DNA of 64,000 bases from assembly GCF_013373865.1 (NCBI RefSeq), contig NC_050467.1:25132996-25196995 (forward strand). Direction: 5' to 3'. Positions 33,732 to 46,400 of the stretch are shown here, one piece after another. How positions within the stretch are numbered: the first letter of the stretch is position 1; each line of letters starts with the position of its first letter. A program made the position numbers and the translations under genes. This DNA is from Monomorium pharaonis (taxonomy: Eukaryota > Arthropoda > Insecta > Hymenoptera > Formicidae). The notes beneath the pieces are model-generated. The model had not been told where the DNA came from. It ran no database searches and saw nothing but the letters and a program-made list of their open reading frames with translations.

Positions 33732-36640
33732 AAAGAGAAAAGGGGAGACGGAGCGAAACCTCTGCGTTGTAAAACGCGACTATGCAACGCTCGCCGTGTG
33801 CGTATATCGGCCAGGACGCGATCCCGTAAGGTCATCAAGGTTCGCGTAACTGGCCGATAAGTGCGCCGGTGTGGTCTCACCTTCGGGAGCCGCAGGTCTC
33901 ACTTTCCAGACCGGGTCCCCTATTCCTAGAAGTCGGCAAGGTCGAGTCAATTAACATCCGTAAAAAACGAGATGTATCTAAAACACTTTCATATACGGGA
34001 GACCAATTTTTTCTAAATGGATTCCTAAAGAGAGTAGGAGGTCACGTTTTCTTCTTCTTCCGTAAGCTCGCATCGTTCGCGTAGAATCGCGTAGAATCGC
34101 GGGAGTGCTCGGTACCGACGATTCTCATGGAAATTGCGGCTGTTCACGAATCTGCGCTTGAATTTTCGTCCGAGACACACTGCGGCGCGAGAGAAAACTC
34201 ACACATTTCGCAACTCCGCGTCTCTCTCGACTACCGGAAGTCATCGGGATTGCTTTCTCGATTTCGGCGTACGCGATCTCGCGGTGCTGGGAGAACGAGC
34301 AGTAAAACTGCGCTCTGAATTGCGACCGCAATCTCGACGTTTCTTCCGCTATCTTGGCAACTTCTAGCGACTGTAGCCTCCTCCGTTTAAAAGAATAGAG
34401 AGAAATAAAAAGAATTATATGGATGTCATATATGACATCAATATAATTTTATTTAGGTATTTGAATATTTAAATGCGCCATATTTATTTCATAAGGTATT
34501 TATTTTCCTTATTTTATACAAAATCAAAATTGAAAATTTAACCAATAAGATGATGCAGTCGATTGGAATATTCTCTAAATAAAATTAAAATATAAAATAA
34601 ATATAAAACGTATCGCTTTTGTTCGATTTTTGCACGGCGTTTCATTAATTTGCTCTCTTCTTCACTTTACAACACGTTATTTCTATACGCCCGTCAAGTC
34701 TGCTCATGCCGCTCTTCAAACGCTAAACGAGAAGCGTCGCGATAACTTGAAAAGACGAGAAAGAGGAGGAGGAAGATGCGAGAACGAAGAGACGAGCGCA
34801 GTCAGGAGCGCATTTTTCGCGCGCCGCGAAGGAAATTGCGAAAAGCCTCGGTAGTTTCGCTGGGCGGATTGGCGCGCTAAACAAACAGTAGTTGCGCGGC
34901 CGAGCAATCACGCGCGGGTTAACTCAGGATCGTTTCTACCGTGATCGCGCGGCGAGGGGCAGGTGGGGAGAGAAAAGGGGGATGATCGTTGGGGCAGCCC
35001 GCTATGACGAGGCTGCCGATGCAAGGTGAAAATTGCCGGTTTGCCGCCGCGGCTCCCGCCAAGTACGGCGCGGATACGGCTTGTTTGAGGGAGGGAGAAG
35101 AATGTGAGATGGTCTTGTGGTTGTGGAGAGTAGCGAAAGAGTCGAAGAGCAAAGGCCGGCAGCAACCTTCGGTTTTATCGGCTCAAATTGGCCAGAAAGT
35201 CGAGTCGCGCACGTGTACCTACTACGCGTTCCTTCTCCCATTTGCGCCCTCTTTTGTCTCTCGCGCATCTCTTTTTCCTTCTTTCTTCGCCTGCACTTCC
35301 TGTGCCCGAGCATTCTTTTTCCTCTACTCTTTGCGCGCTCCGAGATGGTTTGTTTGCACAATGCAGAATAAAGGATTTCCAGGTCGTCAAGAGAAGTCGA
35401 GCAAGACCGTGGCGAGTCTCGGTTGTATTCAAGATTACTCTGAAATGAGTCAATCAATTTACCAGCAGAATTCGTCAAATAATCTTTCTCTAATCTCTCC
35501 GTAATTCTACTGCATTTATTTATAATTTCCTAGCATTTTACTTTTTTAATTATTTTTTTTACAACTTTGTTTTAGCATTGTAATTATTTCGAGAAATTGA
35601 ATGAAACACGATCGGTCCTAGTTTTTTTCATTTACAGATGAAAAGAAGGTTTATAGAGATGTCCGATACACATAAAAAAAATCAGTACCTTCAATTGAGT
35701 ATCTGAAAATCTAAAAAAAACTTTTTTTTGGGGGGGGGAGAAAATAGACCAGCGGTGATAGCTAGCGCTCTCGAAATCTTTGAAAGTCAGGCGTCTGCCT
35801 TTATTTCTAAAAAAAGAAAGAAAGAAGCAGACAAATACTTCAGCATGATGGCGACAAAGTGTATGTGGTATCATCCCTCACGGTCCTTTTACGGTCTCGT
35901 CCTTCTCACCGGGCGTTTTCCTCGGCCCTCGAGCTCGTAGAGCGCCATAAAACGCTTGACGAATGCGAGCGGGTATCTCGTTTTCCTCTTCTCTTCCTCT
36001 GATCTTCGTCGGCGCTTATCGCCTTTCCTTCCCCTCTCTGCAATCTGGCTTTTTTTTTACCGGTTTCCATGACGCGCAGGTTGCAACCCCGCAACGCCCA
36101 TCGTCGTTCACGAGGGTGGTGGCGGAGGAAATCGGGCAAGAGGAGAAAGGGGGCAGGATGGGCGGCGAACGAGCTGTTACATTTGTAACGTTTTCGCTTT
36201 TACGATTTTCCAGCTGGTTTGCATTTTAGAGCCACTCTTATTCGCCTCCACTTTGGTGCCCTCGATTTTTTCCTCCCTCTTTCCCTTCACCGTCCTCTTC
36301 GTTATACTCGACACGCCAGTGGTGGATGCTGCACTTTACGTCTCCCCGCCTCCTGGACCATCGCCTTCGCGACGCAATAGTTTTATCCGCGTTTTCACGC
36401 GCGTGGCTTCTCCCAAAAACCACTCGAGTGAAGCCCACAAAGGATTTCATTTTCTCAAATAATCCCGAAAACACGATAGAAAGATCGTAAAACAGGCAGG
36501 CAATCTTGCGTTTATGAGTTTTCGGCCGCGTCAACGTGCAGTCGTTGATGCTGCTGGAAGAAGGGAGGAAGCCATCATCATCTTTTTTTCTTTCGTGGAA
36601 AAAATTTTCTAGGATATAAAAGAACACGTTAAATTAATTG
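33732..36640. other. Gene-free CpG-rich stretch
   Basis: Very dense overlapping frames on both strands (especially 34.9-35.5 kb) reflect composition and not coding. An 18-bp palindrome GATGTCATATATGACATC lies near 34422-34439, and a tandem GCGTAGAATC repeat near 34079-34100. No gene supported. Confidence 0.3.
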
Positions 36641-39060
36641 CATTATTCTATTGATTTCTTGGATTTATAAAAAAAATGAATTGATATCTTGGGGTCTGCA
36701 TTCACATGAACTTTATTTACGTGTCAATGTGAATGATAAAAGATAGAATGACAAAATGGCACGCTGATATTTTTATAAGCACGTTTTGAAAACAGGTCTG
36801 TGTATCGGAGCAAGAACTTGGACTGGTACATTTGCGTTATATTGTATAAATTCCTTTTATAATTAAAAATTTTTATAATATTGATCTAGTGAAATGTTGT
36901 GAATAATAAAATCACAATATGTTTTGAACATAAATCTACTTATTATTGATGCATAATTACAAATTTTTCAAATCTTTGAACATATAGTAACATGTAGTAA
37001 CATGTAGCTGTTTGCAGTATTTTATCTATTGTAATGTTGAAGACATAAAAGCATTTCACATTGTGAGTACATACAATTCTTTGTTTGTCAGTCTCTTTGT
37101 TCTTCTTTTGTACTTAAAACTCATTTAAATCTCTCATTTACTTTGCTAAATTTTTTTCTTTATACAATTATTTTTGCAGTCATTTTTTAAATTTTTATTA
37201 ATATTTTATTTTATACTGATAATCGTGAATAAAATATAATATATTGATTTTAATTTCGTTACGTTATAATGTTATTATTATTATTTTGCATACACGACAT
37301 GATTTCTTTAATTTTTTATTTAGCCTTATATTTTTTGTATGTTTTATGGATTTGTTTAAGATAATTCATATTATTTTTGTCGTAATAAAATTTCAATGAA
37401 AAGTCTCGTAAGTTCTTACAAAATAGCGACATAAAATCTGTTTAAAACATTGAGACGGTTGTTCAAGATTTTAATAAGTCAACTCTCTGGGTGTCGTCGG
37501 CACTTTAGACATGTTTTTCGGTCATTATGAGCCCATTAGTCGTATCGAATGACAAGGAAAGTATTTGACTCGCGTTACCTTCGGCATGTAAAAGGATCGG
37601 AAAGAACCTTCATAAAAAAACCGCCGATAGAATAACACTGGTATCGAATTCGAGATACTTTTAACGTGTGAGAACAGAGATAAAGATGTCTTTTACGTAA
37701 CACTCATAAGTAATTTTAAGTTGATTTTGAAGATGGAATTTTTATTAATATTGTAATTTATTTGAGAAATCTATCAAGTTTCTGAAATTAAAAATCTGTT
37801 TTGTGTATCAATTATTTTTCTGAATCTTTCGATGTTTCTCCCCTTGTTGCATTATTGCAGTTTTTATCGTTTTAGTTCTTTTTTTTCTGTTTTGCCAGTT
37901 TGCTCTCCAACAGTCTATATGAACTACCTGATCGTATCTTGATCTCTTTCTCGCCTCTCCTTTTTCATTTTCCTTATTCTTTTCAATGTTGCACCTATGT
38001 CATCGTTAATGGGCTATTTTATAATAAGAGACACAATACACAATGTCAACTATCTAATGCGTTTCATGTTTTTTTAATCTATACATTACATTGCGTGCTA
38101 CATGTTTAGTTGGAAGAAAAACTGGCCATTTAACATACAAAACTAATGACCTTGTATTTAACAGCCTTTTAGAATATATGTCCTAAAAGATTTTCATCCT
38201 CGATAGAAGAAATAAAATGGATAGTTTTTTAATAATAGATACATCATTTGTACCTTTTAAAATGTGAAAAAAAAAACATTTTTACAGTATTTTAGAAAAT
38301 GCAGGTTCTATTGACTTGGTTTTAAATTTTCTCAGAATTTATTTCTGGAAACAGTAGTAGGTATCTTATTTTGCCATTTAAGCTAGAAGATAAATGGATT
38401 CTTTAGAATTCTCGAAATAGTAAATTGTAGTGGAAAGTAATGGAAGACACGTGCCCTTTAACACATTTCAGTCGCGTGACAAAGGGAGTATTCTATTTAT
38501 TGGCTCAAAAAAAATTGGTTAAAAAATGTTTTTTATAAGAGAAGGTCATTAAAGTAATTAAGATGCTACTTTTATAGATATATTTATTGATTTTTATATT
38601 ATAATGGTACTTACTTTTTATTACAATAAAATTTAGTGAATATTGTATGGAGATGGAATGTTAAATTGGAAACTATAGATCTTTTCTGCAAAAGTAGATT
38701 CACTGATCGATCTGAAACATATAAAAATAAAAAATTTTCTTTATTAATAAGTTTTGCCACTTGGACTGCAATTAATATTAAATATTGAAAATTGACTGAA
38801 AATACTTTTTAAACATTAAAGTAAGATTAAAATAAAACGCATTAAACTTGAGATTAATCAATTACGAGTTGACGAGCTTACTGATCTCACGCAAAATGAT
38901 GCGTCGTTATATAGTAATGCAAGACTTATCTAATAATTCAAACAAGTTTTAAAAGAAAGATTTATCGAAGAAAATTGTAGAACGTTAACACATTTTGTTC
39001 ATAAAGATTCTTTTGTTGATCGCAATCGATAGGGTCTACGAGCACGTTTCCCTTTGACCT
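36641..39060. other. AT-rich gene-free block
   Basis: About 2.4 kb of AT-rich sequence with short tandem phrases (GTAACATGTA, 36988-37008). Nothing recognisable. Confidence 0.3.
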
Positions 39061-39117
39061 TTTCCTCCCAGTAAAAGAGATTCCGGGAATCATCGACGTC
39101 CGGGCGTGGAGGCAGGC

Positions 39118-39157
39118 CAATCAGAGCCGCCGTTTAGCTAATGCGTGTAACGTGGCC
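39118..39157 (+). promoter_or_regulatory. Duplicated motif, copy 1
   Basis: CAATCAGAGCCGCCGTTTAGCTAATGCG... ending CGTGGC. It matches copy 2 at 39950 over about 40 bases, with TTAGCTAATGCG identical in both. The CCAATC at the left is a CCAAT-box-like word. Probably a duplicated regulatory element. Confidence 0.4.
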
Positions 39158-39949
39158 CAGGGGATGATTCGACGGAGGTGGTATGCGGGTTAGTGCGCTC
39201 GTAACTCCACGGGGATGGTGGCACCTTACACACACATACATATACATACATACATTCCCCGAGCACGAGCCACCCCATTTTGCTGGTCTCATACATCCGA
39301 GAAGTGATAGTCGGGAGGAGAGGAAGAGGCGGACTTGAGTTTTCCTCCCCCTTACGATTTCCAATTTGCAGGGAAGAGTAATCCGGTGATTTACATAACT
39401 CCATGGTAACCGTGTCAGGCTCCTTGCTGAGCTTTAGCGTGCTTTCGGAAAGGGTATGAGGGGTAACATGCTCCGTGAGAGATCGATCGTTAACGCGATA
39501 AGATTGTTTAAGGCTCGTGTCGGTGTGCTGAAGGCGGTGGATCTTAATTAATGACATGCATCAAGACTCGTACAATGATGTATTTTCCATTAGGTAGTCT
39601 TACACGAACATGACTGATTTATTATTAAACAGCAAACTATTTTTTTTTTAAGAAGTGAGAAACTCTTAGAGCAACAAATTAGACATAATAAAAGTAAATG
39701 TAAATTAAAAAATGTATTTTTATTTATTTTTTTATGATATAATGAAGATATTGATAGATAATGATAGAAATAATTATAATTATCAATTCTGTAACGTAAA
39801 TTCTATTTGTTCCGTTCTATAATGCTATACGAAAAATAAGAGATACTTTTTTCACGTTTAATTACTCGGCTTGGTGTAGTTAACAGCACGTTGGTCGAGG
39901 TGGTGTAATTCGCGCCGAGTCTCCCCGTTTTTCGAATCGATCCGACAAC

Positions 39950-39988
39950 GAATCAGGGCGCAGTTAGCTAATGCGGGGTTACGTTGGC
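39950..39988 (+). promoter_or_regulatory. Duplicated motif, copy 2
   Basis: GAATCAGGGCGCAGTTAGCTAATGCG... ending CGTTGGC, 832 bases right of copy 1 in the same orientation. The surroundings do not match, so it is not a simple tandem duplication. A partial third relative (GATTGGCCAGCCGTTTAGG) lies near 44539. Confidence 0.4.
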
Positions 39989-40329
39989 ACAGCCCCCAAG
40001 GGGGTGGCTCGAACTCCGTCGACGTAGTTAGGGGTGAAACGTGGTCTGCGATAACGATCTGAAAAAGCGTAATCCACGGACGGAATCCTCACAGATAATA
40101 TATGACATAACTTCGAGATCGAGATAAATGCGAAGAATATTACCGTAGTTCTAAAATTTATGATTGCAGAGTGGCTGACGTCTTCATTGGACTTCTTTCC
40201 TCTCATTTAAGTCTGTAATAATATTTCTTGCCAGTTTCTAAAATGCTTCCATCGTTTTATAATACCCCTTCAATCACGTCGAATTATTTCGCTCTCAAGC
40301 AAACTTGCGTCAACGATATCGCGGCAGTC

Positions 40330-40406
40330 GGGGTAATTAATTATTTAAAATTCAATTAATTCCCTCACTATCGGTGGAGACGGCTTTTCTCCGTCGCGAA
40401 CGTCGT

Positions 40407-40451
<45 letters not shown>

Positions 40452-40575
40452 TCTTCCAGCCGCACTTTGTCCGCCGCTTAATGGCGGCGGTTCTTCTATT
40501 TTGCCGGATCTAATTTCCGTTTTCCGCCGTGGCTTCTGCCGCAATTAATTCGCCCGGAATCCAATTAATTCACCG
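40330..40575. promoter_or_regulatory. Homeodomain-type site cluster
   Basis: TAATTAATTA at about 40334, then CAATTAATTC three times (about 40352, 40542 and 40562), the last two set in GC-rich DNA. TAATTA is the core site of Antennapedia-class homeodomains. The A39 run lies between them. Confidence 0.35.
40408..40446. repeat. Poly(A) run of 39
   Basis: Uninterrupted A39. No retroelement body or target duplication is seen beside it, so it is taken as a simple repeat. Confidence 0.9.
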
Positions 40576-43195
40576 GACGGCCAATGAACTAACGTTGTTT
40601 GTCGAAGAAGACGTTCGCACCGCCATTCCGTGACGCCGAGGGGGTGGCACGGGCAAGAAGGGAGGATACCGCGGGGAGGAAGATAAAATTACATTATCGC
40701 CTAAAGCGCTCTCGAGGAGGGGGGTAGCAGGCGACGGGGCGAGGGACCGTGAGGGGGCAGCAGAAAAGCGGGGTGAAAATCACGTCCCGTAATTCCCGGG
40801 CATTAAGGTAAACGTCCAACTCGCAGGGCGCAGGTTCGGTCGCCATGGTGACTACAGGGTGCTTCCCACCACCCGTCCCTTTCAATCGATAACTTATGAA
40901 ACCGTCGTACATTCCTCCTCTCGACCGTCCCGCTTTCCCCCGTCGCCCTTCCCGCCGCGCGCCGCGCCGGCTGGATACGCGACTCGGCTTCCTGTCATGG
41001 CGACACTTTGAATATTCTCTCTATGTAAAAAAAAAGAAGAGAAAGCACGAGGGAAACGTTTTCATACGTGACGACTAATCGTCCTGATGTCTTGTAAATT
41101 TGCAGGAGCGAATTGGCAAAAAGTAGCGCATTTCCTGTATTTCTCTATCACTGAATGTTAAAAATATTTGATGAATACATTTAAAACCGTCGATTAATAT
41201 AATTTATTATTTTAAATAATTGAAAGATCTCTCTTGATTTGGTTATATTCTGAGCGACCGCGTTTTAAAGCAATTTTAAAGCAATAACAGATTGAAAAAT
41301 TACGACTCTTCATTAATCTGAATGATAACGAGACTCGAAATCTCATGTGAAATCGCTCGATGGTTAATTCTTATCAGCAATAAAATGATAAGCCTCGTGA
41401 TTCAATCCGTTGTTCTTTCAGGCCGAGTAATTTTCAATCACAAGTATAATTATTTATATTGTAAAATAGGATTTATTGCATGCGCAATTGCGTCCTAGAC
41501 TCGTACTCGTATTAATTTACAATTCTAAAAGCTCGACGAAGAAATCGTTTCGGAAATTCAGAAATTACTAGATTATTGCACAGAATTTAATTTAAATAAT
41601 TTTTCATGTTTTACGCGAGTGTGGAGTGTTTTATTTGAACACGTAATACACGGAAAACTATTTTCCTCTCTCTCTCTTTCTCTCTCTCATTATTCCACCA
41701 CCAGGGCAAACTTTCATCGTATTTTTTTAAAATTGATGTAAAATCCGGTTGGGGAAAAAAATCGGGCAACCATGGCCGTTACTTCGTAATAATTGAGTTA
41801 CAGGGGGCGGCCGGGACGCTTTTGTGAGATCGACCGGCCAATTTCGATTTCGTCCCTGCGTCGATTTCGATTGCGCCGATACACTTTCGCGCGCACGTAG
41901 CCAGCGCCGACGATATCCAATCCGCCTGTTTGGTTTAAGTTTCGGCGGTTCCCTTTTGTTTGTTATTTCGCGCGTTCCGAATTAAACGTACCACCCGGTT
42001 AGGTCCCGGCTCGCGCACTTTTTATTCGTGATTTTTTTCAGCTACGCACTCGGATTCTCGTTAACGAGCGCTGCGGAGCAGAAAAAAGTGGAAGTGCACG
42101 TTTTTTCGAAACTGAAAATGATGTTGTTCACTCTTCCAACAATTTATTACTTCGAAATAAACGCCGTCAGAATGAAAATGTGACGAGCGGAATATAATTT
42201 ATAAAACAAACATGATAAAATGAAGTTGCTGCAATAAAAAACTTACGATAAATTAACATGTAGAAATAAAAGTAACGATATAGAATAATTTCCAATTATA
42301 TGCACACTTTAATACGCATACCTGTACACTTTTCGGGGATATAAATTTTGCAGGAGAGAACTAATTAGCGTGTGTTTGCGACATATTGGTGGGGATTGTA
42401 TCATGGTCCATTGCAGAGGTGACGAAATTAGCGGCGCGTTCGCGTGAGTATGGCCAATAATTCATCGGGACGCATAAACAACCTTTTAATATCCTTCAAG
42501 CAAGGAAATTACAAGGTGGACGCGCGGTCCGGACGTCGACACGACTAATTGGCACGCGGGACATCGGATTCGCGCCGTTCACGAATTTACATGAAATCCC
42601 GATAAGCGCCACGAATTCCCGGGCTGATTTAATTAGCCGAGCACGGGCCGGCGAGCAGAAATATCCATACAGATGGTGCGAAAACGCGCGTCGCCGGACA
42701 GGACGACAAGTCGACTCGCTCATCGGCGTGCAAATTGACGACGGCTCGCGGTCAAGAACATTCTTACCTAAGTATCTTCTTTTTCACGTTTTCTTTTTTC
42801 GTTCTATATGTTTCTCGTAAAATCTATAAAATCGCCTTTAAAAGTTCTTAATAATACCCTTACGAATTTTAATTAATGACCATCTTTCCTCTTGATCACC
42901 TTACCATTTAAATTTCTATATGATAAATTATGTCCCATTATTTGACATTATTTATTACTTGATTTGCTTATACATTTACATGAGATAATTGTTATTTTTT
43001 TGTAATTAAATCTGTAATTATTTTACCTTTAGTTAATCTCTATTACAAGCAAAAATTGATGCTTTAAGACCAATTATGCATATGATTATTTAATATATAC
43101 AAACTATTATTTATGATTATTTAAACAAACTATAATTTATATTATTAAATAACCATGTAAATACTTGGATTTCTAAAAATAACTACACTGAAAAA
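40576..43195. other. Gene-free stretch
   Basis: GC-rich at 40600-41000, then AT-richer. A CT run lies at 41667-41688. 42360-42760 is moderately GC-rich with TAATTAG and TTTAATTAGC words and looks like regulatory DNA. From 42780 it is AT-rich. No supported gene. Confidence 0.3.
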
Positions 43196-43445
43196 AAGGC
43201 TTGCTTATAATATTATAATTTAGCTTTGTTTAAAGTTACCCAAAACTTAGTAAAATAAGAGTTTTAACTAAATGTAAGGTAATTATAATAAAATAATGTA
43301 ATTATAATAAAATGTTTATAATTATTGTCAAATTATTATTATAATTTTAATATTATTAGATTTGTTCATAGCAAATATTTTAAACATCTTTTTTAAATGC
43401 ATTACTTAAGACTTACTTAAGTTTATTTAAGACTTCTTTTCAGTA
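43196..43445. mobile_element. TA-flanked 250-bp MITE
   Basis: The left end is TA-CACTGAAAAAAAGGC; the right end on the minus strand is TA-TACTGAAAAGAAGTC. The interior is AT-rich with a repeated TAATTATAATAAAAT. Its ends match those of the element at 11638, so they look like one family. Confidence 0.5.
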
Positions 43446-46400
43446 TATAAATTATAGTGATATTATGATTTCTGCAACCATTTTTTTTCCTTGGTGTATT
43501 GATCCAGTTTCTTTGGCTAGGCTCATTCTTATAGATATGAAGTTAATGACAGATGTGACATGCTATTATGAAGAAAGTAATTCTATTCGTTGTATTATCG
43601 CGTGGGCTTTGTTACCTTAAAGGCGAGGGTTGACACATTGGCGGAAGGGAGTATGCGATCGCGAATTCACGCAGTGACTCGAGTAGCACAAAGGTGCGCA
43701 ACGCGCGTCACCCTCGGGGGGCTTGTGGGAATGTGGCTTGAAGACTTCATTATTTTTGAGGGGAGAAGTACCCTTTCTTGTTAGAGGATTCCTCGCCCAG
43801 GGCGACGAGAGCCCGTCTTGTTAAAATTCTCCGAACTGCATATAAGCCGGACCAAGAGCCGTCCTCTTGGACTTTGCGCTCTTTCACTCTTTCCTTCGTC
43901 TTCTCCTTAGTCTCCTCTCGTTCTGCCTTCTCTACATCCTTCATCATATTGTATTTACAATCTTGCAGATTGTTCAGGATGAGGTTGAGAAATCGGCGTC
44001 ATAGTTCGTTACACGATGCGCGCGATAAGTTCATCTTAATACAAAGATTTTATAGCGGAAGGAAAGACAGGTATATGTGAGATGAGCTAAACATCTTACA
44101 TGGTGTGAACTATGATTTTCTTTTATATGATAATCGTTTTCAAGAAAAACTTAATGAAAATTTCGTGTACATGTAGGTACACGTGCAATATCTAATTTTA
44201 ATAATACTAATTGCGTACCAAATATTTATTCAATGGTAATCGAACATGAAAATTTCTGCAGTAAGGCGTCAAAGCGACACTCAAGCGGAATTTCTCTACG
44301 ATATATATGTCCGGAAAGCTTATCTGGCTGCCTTCCGCGCGATAAACTTCTCATCGCGGAGGATTCGGCGCGAGGCCATTCCGGAGATGTCATCCGCCGT
44401 TTCCCGGAGGATCCCAATTTGACGTGATCGCTTTGCCGCACCATAATCGTATCCTACGATTCCTATCCCGTTCTCCACTCTAGAGGGTATCAGTCAGAAG
44501 GGTCGCCGTCGTAACCACCCCGGTGCAAACTCGCTGCGATTGGCCAGCCGTTTAGGGGATGAATCGACGCGCGGTACCGCCGCCGGTTGGCCGGATTTAA
44601 TTAATCGATCGCACGCATTACCGGCCGACAAATGGTGGGCAGGCGGTTAAAGCGCTCGCAGTTAATGTTGGCGATCGTACGTCATGAAGAATAAACAAGT
44701 TCCGCTTGCTCGTAGCCCGGCTAGCCGTAATTGCGAATTACGTTACGTGGATTTCGGGTCGCGTCGCGTCGTAACACGATGCGTAAAATTCCAAATTCCG
44801 AAACTCTGATTTTGATCTATACTGAGATCTTTTACAATCGGTAGCTTTTGGCGTTAGGTAGGTGATGTTTAATGGTCCATTTTGAGTTGTTGATTTTTTT
44901 CTATTTTAAATTTAAACAAATTATTTTTTGGATTTATAAACGACAAGTATCGGATATAAAGATATCCAAGTTAAAAAACAAAATTCGGAAAGAAGAGGGA
45001 GAAGGGGAGATAAAAAGAAGAAGAGAGGAAAAAGGATGGGCAGCAAAGGGGTGAGTTGTCATTCTTTCGAGGAACCCCCGTTCTTTACATATGGCGCTTA
45101 GTACAGGCAATAACCATCGATAATCGGCCAATAGGAACGGCCACCCCTCGCGGATCGTCAATTCCCTTTCCCCCTTCCGTGGATCTGTAGGCAGCATGAC
45201 AAATAACTCTCACAATGGCCCATCGACCACCCCCGCCCCCGCTTGCCACCCTTCTTGCAGTCCGCCAGCTCGTTCCCTTCTAACCCCCTCGTGTTATACA
45301 CGACCAGATCGGTTCCGGCAATTTTACATTCACGTCACAGCTTCGCTGATTTATTATAATGTTTGCCGCTCGTCCCCTCTTCGTTCCTCCATCATTCCTC
45401 CCTCCTCTGCAGTCACGCTGACGACCCTATGTTCAGCCGGTGAATTGGGAAAATACTCTCCGGGGGATGAACTGTCGATAGGACGATGGCTGTTTCGAGG
45501 TCGAGGGATCGAGATCGAATTCGGATGAGATCATAGTGTATTTATGATCGCGGGCATAGGGGGATTTAAATGTGATAGTTCGATGGGAAAATAACGGAAA
45601 TGACAATTTACAATTGTCTTAACTGGAAAATTTTTCATTTTTGGCGTTCAAATATAAAAAAATTGCAGTTTAGGAATTTATTTCTCGCGATGGAATCAGT
45701 TTGTTTTGAGTTGCCTACTGTTTATTTAAAACGATGCGCTTTAAGCGCTTTTAAGAGTCGCAGTCTCCTGGAATTTTCCCGGAAAAATCGTGGCAGAGAG
45801 ATCCCCCGACGGTAGATCGATTTCTGGCAAGGTCCTCCAGGTACTCTAAGACCGGATCCCGATAAACAAGACAATTTCACGGGAGGACGTCCCAAGGAAT
45901 CTATAAATCGTGGCGAAGCAAGTCCGCCACCGCGTATCCGCGCTCCGCCGCGATTAGAGCCGATCGGACCGGACTCGCCATCTTGAAGGTGTTTGCCACC
46001 AAACGATTGAATGTCTCCCCAAGCGGACATCCCACGCCGTATCACCTTCGGACCCTTTTCTCACCTCTCTTCCGTCGCCGCTCCCTCCTCTCCCCTCCCT
46101 ACGATTTGCCCTCCACGCGGTGTCGCGAGAATTGAAAGCGTCGGCAATTCGGCCGCCAATTCGAAAGCGGCGACGATTCTATTTTCCTCCGCTCGACATC
46201 GCAGTCGGGGGGATAAAAATCTTTACGGCAAATCCGGCCACGAAAATGGGATAGGTTATTCCCCTTATACCGGGGGTAGTACCCTGTAATACCTACCCCG
46301 ACGATTGGCACGATCGTATAAGATTTGCGGGGAAGATTGCGGTATCAATCGCAGGACGAGAAATTATTATTAGGCTTCATATTTATATGTTTTAATAGCG

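Noticed and set aside
33323..33772. 149-codon plus-strand frame
   Set aside because: Arg-rich, runs into the GA repeat, no domain; CpG-rich noncoding DNA gives such frames.
34908..35504. Many overlapping frames, up to 171 codons, on both strands
   Set aside because: Mutually overlapping, Ser/Arg/Pro-rich and without domains; stop codons are rare here because of composition.
40408..40446. Poly(A) tail of a retroposed gene
   Set aside because: No gene-like sequence or target duplication beside it.
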